A DNA stretch of 18,956 bases, from assembly GCA_946543025.1 (NCBI GenBank), contig CAMNLN010000023.1, positions 1 through 18,956 of the forward strand. The letters are read 5' to 3'. Origin of the DNA: an uncultured Verrucomicrobiota bacterium (GTDB lineage Bacteria > Verrucomicrobiota > Kiritimatiellia > RFP12 > UBA1067). A program made the translations under genes and the position numbers. Positions 6,271-12,300 of this stretch are shown here, piece after piece; the first letter of the stretch is position 1, and every line of letters starts with the position of its first letter. Below the pieces are notes generated by a model that was not told the DNA's origin, made no database searches, and saw only the letters and a list, made by a program, of their open reading frames with translations.

Positions 6271-8133
6271 TCAGGGCGTCGGCTGGCCGGTGATTTGTAT
6301 CGGAGTCGTGGATACGCGTCCCGCGATGTCGATGGTCGTCGTCCAGTTGAACGTGACCGGGCATCCCTGGGGACTGTCGTATCGGACCGTGACGGAGCCG
6401 GTGTCGTCGTCGTGCGAAAGCGTGAAGGTGACGGGCGAATGCTCGTTGCAGATGATTCCCAAGGCCGGGAAACCGTTCCTCAGCGGCGACAGCGCGCCCT
6501 GCCCCATCGAAAAGAGGAGCGCGTTGAGCTGGCGCGGATGCGCCTGTCCGCAGAGCGTCTGCAGTTGTCCGTAAAGGTTCTGCATCCTCGTCTTATAGGC
6601 TGGATCGCTTGCCGATGTTGGCGGGAATTCGATCTGTCGTGCACCTGGAAGGTTGACGACGAATCGGGAATTCTGTACGAGCTGCCTTTTCTGCGGATCG
6701 TCGCTGCGCGCGTAGCCGTCGGCACGGTTGAAGTCCTTGGTTAGCGTCTCCAGTCCGCACTGGGGATCGACAATCCCGCCAAGCTTGCAGGAAAACGGCA
6801 CCTCAAGGTTTGAGGGAGGGGGCGTCGCGCCTCTTTCGGCGAAGTCGCACGCCTGTTCGAATGTCAGGCCCGATTGGTTGATGAACATTCCGATCGTGGC
6901 GTAGAGCATGGCGCCTTGCGTATTCGTTGGGCTGAATTCCATCCCGGTCTGTTTCTCGATATGGGCGGTAAGCTTTGCCGGAAGACCCTGAAGATATGTG
7001 TTGAACGCGACATCTGGATTTTTGGTCGAGATTGACGGAATGTCAGGGAAACAAGTGGCCAGAAGAGTCTTTTGCGTGAGCTGTCCTTTTGCGTGCAGCC
7101 TTTCCAGCTCGTCGAAATGGCGGAGAATCCGGGCCGTCGAGAATGCCCCAGACCTTATGCCGCCGTTCGCGTCGTTGATCGATTTCTTGAGGGGAAAGAG
7201 GAGATCCGCGCATTGATAGAATATCGAGCGTTTCTCCTGCGGCATCTGCAGGAACGTGAAGGTGTTGCTGGCATGGAGGTTTCGTCCGAAGAACCGCGTC
7301 GCCGGGTTGTTCTTCATTCCGAAGACCTCCTCCGGTTTCCCGAAAAGGTTGAGGTTGCGATTGGCCGCCAGTTCTTCGAACACGAAGGTTTCAAGACCGA
7401 TGGGCGTCTCGCCAAGGTCGCCATGCTGATTAATGGCCGTCAGGCTGGTCCGTTGGCCGGTATAGTGGGTTTGCGCCTTGAGATCGGCGTGCCATTCCTC
7501 GAAATCGTGAATCAGCTTCAAGCCCTGGGCGAAGGATTTTGGAGTCTCCATGAAACGTCCGCCGTATCCCATCAGCCGGTTGGCCGGCCTGCCGGGCGTC
7601 ATCGTCTCGAGGATGGCCTGGTCTTGGGTGACGCCAGGGTTTGCGGCCATAAAGAGATTGATCGCCCGGTTGATCTTTGGCAGCTCGGCGGCGGTGTAGC
7701 CATACCGCGCGGCGAGGTCGACGTTCGCCTGTTTCGAGAAGAAATCTACGTTGCCGTACGAGAGGTAGGCGTCGACGGCGGCCTTCACGGCAATGATTCG
7801 GCGCGCCGTGAGCGGCTTGCCGACGTTGTAGTCCTTCATCGTCATCGCCTTGCGGACGCTTTCGGGGATGCGGCTTTCGCCGCCGAACATGTCGGCGACG
7901 GCCTTCTTGAAGATGTCGCGGACGGCGTTGTTCGCGGCCTTGGTGTCGGCGGAGCGTTTGAGGGCGTGCACCTTGTCGTCGGTCGTGCTCGAGATCGTCC
8001 GCGTGGCGAGCGTGCCGTCGGACGAATCCAAGCGGGCAACCGTCGTGGACTTGGCGGCGTTCGCCTGCCGGTTGGCGAATTGCACGAACTGGTCGAACTG
8101 GGCGCTGTAAGCATCGGTTACGTTGAGTGGCAT
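6271..8133 (-). CDS. Unknown 620-residue protein with composition break
   Basis: I do not recognise a named family. The N-terminus (MPLNVTDAYSAQFDQFVQF) is polar, Ser/Thr/Gln-rich and lacks a signal peptide or transmembrane helix. Residues about 50-180 are helical and charged (DKVHALKRSADTKA, AVRDIFKKAVADMFGG, ARRIIAVKAAVDAYLSYG). The middle is mixed helical, and the last 70 residues look like a small beta domain (VTFTLSHDDDTGSVTVRY, VTFNWTTTIDIAG). Codon 1 follows AAAAAGGAAAGG. GC is about 65% over the first 110 codons and about 50-58% over the rest, below its neighbours. The gene lies 36 bp after yggS and 32 bp before the kinase on the same strand. The architecture would suit a cytoplasmic or specialised-secretion substrate, but nothing in the sequence proves it. 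Confidence 0.75.
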   Translation of the reverse strand: MPLNVTDAYSAQFDQFVQFANRQANAAKSTTVARLDSSDGTLATRTISSTTDDKVHALKRSADTKAANNAVRDIFKKAVADMFGGESRIPESVRKAMTMKDYNVGKPLTARRIIAVKAAVDAYLSYGNVDFFSKQANVDLAARYGYTAAELPKINRAINLFMAANPGVTQDQAILETMTPGRPANRLMGYGGRFMETPKSFAQGLKLIHDFEEWHADLKAQTHYTGQRTSLTAINQHGDLGETPIGLETFVFEELAANRNLNLFGKPEEVFGMKNNPATRFFGRNLHASNTFTFLQMPQEKRSIFYQCADLLFPLKKSINDANGGIRSGAFSTARILRHFDELERLHAKGQLTQKTLLATCFPDIPSISTKNPDVAFNTYLQGLPAKLTAHIEKQTGMEFSPTNTQGAMLYATIGMFINQSGLTFEQACDFAERGATPPPSNLEVPFSCKLGGIVDPQCGLETLTKDFNRADGYARSDDPQKRQLVQNSRFVVNLPGARQIEFPPTSASDPAYKTRMQNLYGQLQTLCGQAHPRQLNALLFSMGQGALSPLRNGFPALGIICNEHSPVTFTLSHDDDTGSVTVRYDSPQGCPVTFNWTTTIDIAGRVSTTPIQITGQPTP

Positions 8134-8169
8134 GGCCTTTCCTTTTTAGAGGTGAGGGTTTTATCCTGT

Positions 8170-8919
8170 CTACACGAGCGTGAACGAAAGGTTACAATCG
8201 TCGGAGTCCGAAGGCGGCGTCGGGCGCGCTTTCGGACGCTCGCCGAAGAGGAGGGTCCCGAGGCGGATCCACGTGGCGCCTTCCTCGACCGCGACGCGGT
8301 AGTCGTTCGTCATGCCCATCGAAAGGCGCGGGAAGGTGGCGCCGAACTCGGCCTCCATCGCGTCGCGCAGCTCGCGCAGGCCGGCGAAGACGGGGCGCGT
8401 CTCCTCCACCTTGTCCGCCGGCACGAAGGGGGCCATCGTCATGAAGCCCTCGAGCGTGAGGTTGGGACAGGCGAGGGCGCGCTCCACGGCGGCCGGCACG
8501 TCGTCCGGCCTCATGCCGTCCTTCGACCGTTCGCCGCTCATGTTGACCTCGAGGAGGATGTTCGGGCGCGCGCCGATCTCCTCGGCCACGCGCTGAATGC
8601 GATCGATGAGAGAGACGGAGTCGACGGAATGGAGCGTGGAGAACAGCTCCAGGGCGGGACGCACCTTGTTCCTCTGGAGATGACCGATCAGGTGCCAGTC
8701 GGGGCCGCTGACGCTCTGGGGCTGCTTCCAGGCGGCCTCCTGCACCTTGTTTTCGCCCACGATGCGCAGGCCGGCCTCCCACGCCTCGCGCACGACCTCC
8801 GGGCCGTGCGTTTTCGTGACGGCGACGATCTCCACCTCCGACGGAGCGCGTCCCGCCCGTCCGCATGCCGCCGCGACGGTGGCGTTCACCTCTTCCAGAA
8901 TCTCGTCCAAGGTCCTCAT
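8170..8919 (-). CDS. yggS: PLP homeostasis protein YggS/PLPBP
   Basis: This is a single-domain alanine-racemase-fold protein that binds pyridoxal 5'-phosphate and buffers vitamin B6 pools in the cytoplasm. The PLP lysine is K36 in IVAVTKTHG. Other family motifs are IGHLQRNKV (78-86), SMGMTNDY (usually SMGMSxD) and IRLGTLLFGER. Length is 249 residues, normal for the family, with a short extra tail after FGER (PKARPTPPSDSDDCN...). ATG 8919 is chosen because GAGAGGAA-type Shine-Dalgarno sequence lies at 8926-8933 on the minus strand; a TTG at 8940 would lie upstream of that site. An extended -10 lies just upstream. It is the first gene of the minus-strand cluster reaching down to 3584. Confidence 0.95.
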   Translation of the reverse strand: MRTLDEILEEVNATVAAACGRAGRAPSEVEIVAVTKTHGPEVVREAWEAGLRIVGENKVQEAAWKQPQSVSGPDWHLIGHLQRNKVRPALELFSTLHSVDSVSLIDRIQRVAEEIGARPNILLEVNMSGERSKDGMRPDDVPAAVERALACPNLTLEGFMTMAPFVPADKVEETRPVFAGLRELRDAMEAEFGATFPRLSMGMTNDYRVAVEEGATWIRLGTLLFGERPKARPTPPSDSDDCNLSFTLV

Positions 8920-8942
8920 GTCTGTCTCTCCTTGCGGCAAAG

Positions 8943-8951
8943 ATTATACCA
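8943..8951 (-). promoter_or_regulatory. Extended -10 promoter of yggS
   Basis: Minus-strand TGG-TATAAT reads 8951-8943, a perfect -10 hexamer with extended TGn. No good -35 is seen at 17 bp. The predicted start near 8936 gives a 17-nt leader containing only the Shine-Dalgarno. Confidence 0.7.
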
Positions 8952-8958
8952 CACGCGA

Positions 8959-8988
8959 TTGCGCGGCGGGCCTCATGTTTGATACAAT
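8959..8988 (+). promoter_or_regulatory. Promoter of the methyltransferase gene
   Basis: TTGCGC (8959-8964), an 18-bp spacer and TACAAT (8983-8988) preceded by TGA (extended -10). The predicted start is near 8995, about 33 nt before the ATG. It is divergent from the yggS promoter, with predicted starts about 59 bp apart. Confidence 0.6.
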
Positions 8989-9027
8989 CCGCATGTTTTC
9001 ACCGATTCAGACCTGGAAAGAGACAAG

Positions 9028-10278
9028 ATGGAACGAGGCGAACTGGACAGCGAACTGGCAGAGGAAATCCGCGCGCGCGTGCTGGGCGAGGGTTTCATGA
9101 AGATCGTGCAGACGGTGCGGCGCAACGGCGCGACGTTCCGCATCTCGATGCGGCCCGTCCTGATCGGCGGCGAGCGCCGGTTCCAGGCGGAGATGGTGGA
9201 CGACGGCCAGACGCGCGTGAAGAACTTCGACGCGAACGGCGCCGCCGAGGGCCTGGAGGAAATCATCGCGCAGAAGGGCGCGCGCGACCTCCACCTCATC
9301 ACCGCCAAGGGAGACCTTCACGTGCGCGTGACGCGCAAGGGCCACGTGATGGCCACGCGCTCGGCGGAGATGGATCGTCCGGCCAAGGTGATGCCGCACG
9401 ACCGCGTGAAGAACACGCCGCTCACCTCCTTCGACTCCGCCGCGCTCCTGCGCGTGATCGGCCTTGCCGACGGCGACGGGAAGATACGCGCCTCGATGCG
9501 CGGCAAGTACGACCAGGTGAACGAGTTCCTGAAGGTGATCGAAGACGTGGTGAAGAATGAAGAGGGAAGAGCGAAGAGCGAAGAGTTCACCGTCGTGGAC
9601 TGCGGGTGCGGGAAGGCGTACCTGACGCTGGCGCTCTACTTCTTCCTGACGCAGACGCTGAAGTTCCCCAAGGTGCGCGTGATCGGCGTGGACAGGCGGG
9701 AGGACGTGGTCGCCGCCGCGCGGAAGATGGCCCGGCAGCTGGACGTCGCGGGGCAGGTTCAGTTCGTCGCGGCGGACCTCGCGACGTTCGACGTCCGCCA
9801 GGCGACGGCCGATTCGCTACCGCCGCGTGTCGACATGACCATTTCTCTCCATGCCTGCGACACGGCCACCGACGAGGCCTTGGCGAAGGGCGTGGAATGG
9901 AAAAGCCGCTACATCGTCTCCGCGCCGTGCTGCCAGCACGAGCTGCAGAAGACGCTGGGGCAGACGGGCGCGGACGTGAGCGCCTTCGCGGGCGTGCTGC
10001 GCCACGGCATCCTGCGCGAGCGGCTGTGCGACATCCTCACGGACGCCTTCCGCGCGATGATCCTGCGCATTCTCGGGTTCAAGACGCAGGTGGTGGAGTT
10101 CGTCTCGCCGGACGCGACGGCGCGCAATATCCTGCTCCGGGCCGAGTACGGCGTGAAGCCGGGACAGGGAGGCGCAGTCTCGGATTATCTGAACCTGCGC
10201 GACTGGTGGCGCGTGACGCCGTGGCTCGAGACGCGCCTTGCGGGTCTTCTCGAGAAGTATCTGGAACGCTATCGCTAG
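9028..10278 (+). CDS. SAM-dependent methyltransferase (Methyltransf_32/GSTCD-like)
   Basis: The protein has 416 residues. An N-terminal domain (about 1-170) contains a K-x-x-Q-V-x-x-F-type helix (KYDQVNEFLKVIE, 160-172), followed by a Rossmann methyltransferase domain. Motif I is VVDCGCGKAYLT (189-200), the acidic end of strand 2 is D222 (VIGVDRRED), and strand 4 carries ISLHACDTATDEAL (272-285). SAPCCQHEL (298-306) is the PCCQHE signature of Methyltransf_32/GSTCD-type proteins. The substrate is unknown; RNA is one possibility for this family, but that is inference. GGAAAGAG precedes ATG 9028. A 7-bp repeat encodes the linker NEEGRAKSEE just before motif I. The stop shares a CTAG with the convergent dehydratase gene. 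Confidence 0.85.
   Translation: MERGELDSELAEEIRARVLGEGFMKIVQTVRRNGATFRISMRPVLIGGERRFQAEMVDDGQTRVKNFDANGAAEGLEEIIAQKGARDLHLITAKGDLHVRVTRKGHVMATRSAEMDRPAKVMPHDRVKNTPLTSFDSAALLRVIGLADGDGKIRASMRGKYDQVNEFLKVIEDVVKNEEGRAKSEEFTVVDCGCGKAYLTLALYFFLTQTLKFPKVRVIGVDRREDVVAAARKMARQLDVAGQVQFVAADLATFDVRQATADSLPPRVDMTISLHACDTATDEALAKGVEWKSRYIVSAPCCQHELQKTLGQTGADVSAFAGVLRHGILRERLCDILTDAFRAMILRILGFKTQVVEFVSPDATARNILLRAEYGVKPGQGGAVSDYLNLRDWWRVTPWLETRLAGLLEKYLERYR
9552..9585 (+). repeat. Heptameric tandem repeat (GAAGAGN) inside a coding region
   Basis: GAAGA(G/A) hexamers start at 9552, 9559, 9566, 9573 and 9580, an exact 7-bp period with five copies, the last two units being identical. The repeat lies in the methyltransferase gene, at the boundary of its N-terminal and SAM-binding domains. 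Because 7 is not a multiple of 3, gain or loss of one unit would shift the frame. Confidence 0.85.
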
Positions 10279-11624
10279 AGCGTGACGCCGTCCTTGAAGA
10301 TGGCGATGCCGCGGTCGCCGAGCGTCTCGTTGCGGGCGGGCTCGCCGGACGCGACGGCAAGGACCTTGGCGGCGAACGATTCCGTGCCAGGGTTCGTCAT
10401 GGCGTCCCAGTCGATCCAATGCGGCTTGGCGGCGGCGAGCGTCGCGTTCGTGGCGATCTTCAGGGTGGGGACGACGGTGCCGAAGGGTGTGCCGCGTCCG
10501 GTGGTGAAGAGGATCAGGTGGCAGCCTGCCGCCGCGAGGACGGTGGAGGCGACGAGGTCGTTGCCGGGTCCGGTGAGGAGCGAAAGGCCGTGGGCCTTCA
10601 CCGGCTCGCCGTAGCCGAGTACGTCCTCCACGGGCGCGGAACCGCCTTTCTGCACGCAGCCGAGGGACTTGTCCTCGAGCGTGGAGATGCCGCCCGCCTT
10701 GTTGCCGGGGGAAGGGTTCTCGTAGCAGACCTGGTTGTGGCGCGCGTAGTAGTCCTTGAAGTCGTTCACCATGGCGACACAGCGGTCGAAGACGGCGCGC
10801 GTGCGGCAGCGCTTCATGAGGAGCGTCTCCGCGCCGAACATCTCCGGCACCTCGGTGAGGACGGTGGCGCCGCCGCGCGCGACAAGCCAGTCGCTGAAGC
10901 GGCCGACGAGCGGGTTCGCGGTGAGCCCGGAGAAGCCGTCGGACCCGCCGCACTTCAGCCCGACCACGAGTTCCGAGGCTGGCACGGGGACGCGCTCCTG
11001 CGGACGGTTCGCGAGCAGCTCGGCGATGAGCGTCTTGCCGCGCTCAAACTCGTCGCCGGGATCCTGCGCGCGGAGGAAGCGAATGTTGAACTGTGAAATG
11101 TCGCCGAGGCGGGCCTTGAAGGAGTCGAGGGTGTTGTTCTCGCAGCCGAGGGCGACGACGAGGACGCCGCCGGCGTTGGGATGGCGGGCGAGGGCGGCGA
11201 GGAGGTTGGCCGTCATCTCGTGGTCCGCGCCGAGTTGCGAGCAGCCGTAGGGATGCGTGAGGGCGAGGCCGCCGCAGGTGGCGGCGAGGCGTTCGCAGAG
11301 GCGGTTGACGCAGCCGACGGTGGGGATGATCCAGATGTCGTTGCGGATGCCGACGCGGCCGTCGGGACGGCGGTAGGCCATGATCGTGGGCGCGGGCTCG
11401 CGGGGGAGGTCGGAAAAGTCCGGCTCGTAGCGGTATTCCAGCACGTCGCCGAGGTTGGTGGCGAGATTGTGCACGTGCACGTGCTCGCCGGCGGCGATGG
11501 CGCGCGTAGCGTGCCCGATGGGCATGCCGTACTTGACGACGGCCTCGCCGGCGGCGATGGGGCGGCGGGCGTACTTGTGCCCGTCGTCGTGGATCTCGAC
11601 GTTGTCTGAAGGGTGTATGACCAT
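10275..11624 (-). CDS. uxaA: UxaA/GarD-family sugar-acid dehydratase (altronate dehydratase-like)
   Basis: The family dehydrates altronate (UxaA) or galactarate (GarD) to 2-keto-3-deoxy acids in the cytoplasm using a metal cofactor. The protein has 449 residues. An SAF domain (about 5-75; GHATRAIAAGEHVHVHN at 37-53) is followed by the catalytic region with YRRPDGRVGIRN (84-95), HPYGCSQLGADHE (124-136), GLKCGGSDGFSG (222-233), NPSPGNKAGG (303-312) and TGRGTPFG (375-382). Both UxaA halves are fused in one chain, as usual. Altronate is favoured by length, but galactarate cannot be excluded. ATG 11624 is chosen because the SAF domain begins directly after it. No Shine-Dalgarno precedes it, and a -10 hexamer lies 6 bp upstream, so the mRNA is probably leaderless. 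The TAG stop overlaps the methyltransferase stop by 4 bp. Confidence 0.88.
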   Translation of the reverse strand: MVIHPSDNVEIHDDGHKYARRPIAAGEAVVKYGMPIGHATRAIAAGEHVHVHNLATNLGDVLEYRYEPDFSDLPREPAPTIMAYRRPDGRVGIRNDIWIIPTVGCVNRLCERLAATCGGLALTHPYGCSQLGADHEMTANLLAALARHPNAGGVLVVALGCENNTLDSFKARLGDISQFNIRFLRAQDPGDEFERGKTLIAELLANRPQERVPVPASELVVGLKCGGSDGFSGLTANPLVGRFSDWLVARGGATVLTEVPEMFGAETLLMKRCRTRAVFDRCVAMVNDFKDYYARHNQVCYENPSPGNKAGGISTLEDKSLGCVQKGGSAPVEDVLGYGEPVKAHGLSLLTGPGNDLVASTVLAAAGCHLILFTTGRGTPFGTVVPTLKIATNATLAAAKPHWIDWDAMTNPGTESFAAKVLAVASGEPARNETLGDRGIAIFKDGVTL

Positions 11625-11630
11625 GCCGAT

Positions 11631-11654
11631 ATGATACCAAAAATATGGTATACT
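11631..11654. promoter_or_regulatory. Symmetric divergent extended -10 promoter pair (uxaA / nifU-like)
   Basis: On the minus strand TGG-TATCAT reads 11639-11631; on the plus strand TGG-TATACT reads 11646-11654. ATACCA (11634-11639) and TGGTAT (11646-11651) form a perfect inverted repeat around AAAATA. Predicted starts are 11624 (minus, the A of the uxaA ATG) and about 11661 (plus). Neither has a -35 at 17 bp. The two overlapping sites can hardly be occupied by polymerase together. The inverted repeat might also be an operator. Confidence 0.65.
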
Positions 11655-11685
11655 ACATGACCAATTTGCACAAGGAAGCAGAGAC

Positions 11686-12249
11686 ATGTGGAACTATTCG
11701 GAAAAGATGCTGGATTATTTTCGGAACCCTCGGAACGTGGGGACGATCAAGAACCCCGACGGCACGGCGACCGTGGGGTCCCTCGCGTGCGGCGACGCGC
11801 TTACGTTCCAGTTCAAGCTGGACGAGAACGGGCGGATCAAGGAAGCGAAGTTCCAGACGTTCGGCTGCGCGTCGGCCATCGCCTCGTCGTCGGCCCTTAC
11901 CGAGATGGTGATCGGCAAGACGCTTGAGGAGGCCTCGAAGATCACGAACAAGGAGATCGCGGACTTCCTCGGCGGTCTGCCGCCGCAGAAGATGCACTGC
12001 AGCGTGATGGGGCGCGAGGCGCTGGAGGCCGCCATCAAGAACTTCAAGACGGGCGAGAACGCGGACCGCAACCTGGAGGACACGATGCTTTGCACGTGCT
12101 ACAACGTGTCCGAGAACGAGGTGCGCCGCGTGATCACCGAGAACTCCCTCACCACCGTGGAGGAGGTGACGAACTTCACCAAGGCCGGCGGCGGCTGCGG
12201 GAAGTGCAAGCCGAAGATCCAGGCGATCCTCGACGAGATCAATGGTTAG
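11686..12249 (+). CDS. nifU: NifU-like Fe-S cluster scaffold (IscU domain + BFD-like [2Fe-2S] domain)
   Basis: This protein assembles Fe-S clusters in the cytoplasm and passes them to apoproteins. The N-terminal IscU-type domain (1-125) has scaffold cysteines C35 (with D37 in CGD), C61 and C105, preceded by H104. The second domain (about 130-187) has C136-x-C138 and C171-x2-C174, the permanent [2Fe-2S] ligands of NifU/bacterioferritin-associated ferredoxin. Cysteine spacing matches NifU closely. The C-terminal Nfu domain of full NifU is absent (187 residues versus about 310). No cysteine desulfurase gene is in the window, so the sulfur donor must be encoded elsewhere. The leader contains AAGGAAG 9-14 bp before ATG 11686, and an extended -10 is present. 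The BFD-like domain may modulate the scaffold. Confidence 0.9.
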   Translation: MWNYSEKMLDYFRNPRNVGTIKNPDGTATVGSLACGDALTFQFKLDENGRIKEAKFQTFGCASAIASSSALTEMVIGKTLEEASKITNKEIADFLGGLPPQKMHCSVMGREALEAAIKNFKTGENADRNLEDTMLCTCYNVSENEVRRVITENSLTTVEEVTNFTKAGGGCGKCKPKIQAILDEING

Positions 12250-12284
12250 TGGCTAGTGGCTAGTGGTTAGTGTGTAGTGGCTAG
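12247..12284 (+). repeat. Heptameric tandem repeat with six in-phase TAG triplets
   Basis: TAG occurs at 12247, 12254, 12261, 12268, 12275 and 12282, exactly 7 bp apart, in variants of TAGTGGC. The first TAG is the stop of the nifU-like gene. As 7 is not divisible by 3, the array places stops in all three forward frames. It fills most of the 51-bp gap before the next gene. Confidence 0.85.
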
Positions 12285-12300
12285 GAAAGGAAGGTTAGGC

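Noticed and set aside
7072..8982. Plus-strand frame of 636 codons opposite the 620-aa gene and yggS
   Set aside because: It spans two genes on the opposite strand, one with certain homology (yggS), and reads through their spacer; the composition is that of a mirror frame.
8992..9027. Upstream ATG at 8992 as methyltransferase start
   Set aside because: It is in another frame and lies at or before the predicted transcript start; ATG 9028 has GGAAAGAG in front.
9606..11096. Plus-strand frame across the methyltransferase/uxaA junction
   Set aside because: Overlaps two homology-supported genes out of frame; translation is A/G/R-rich without motifs.
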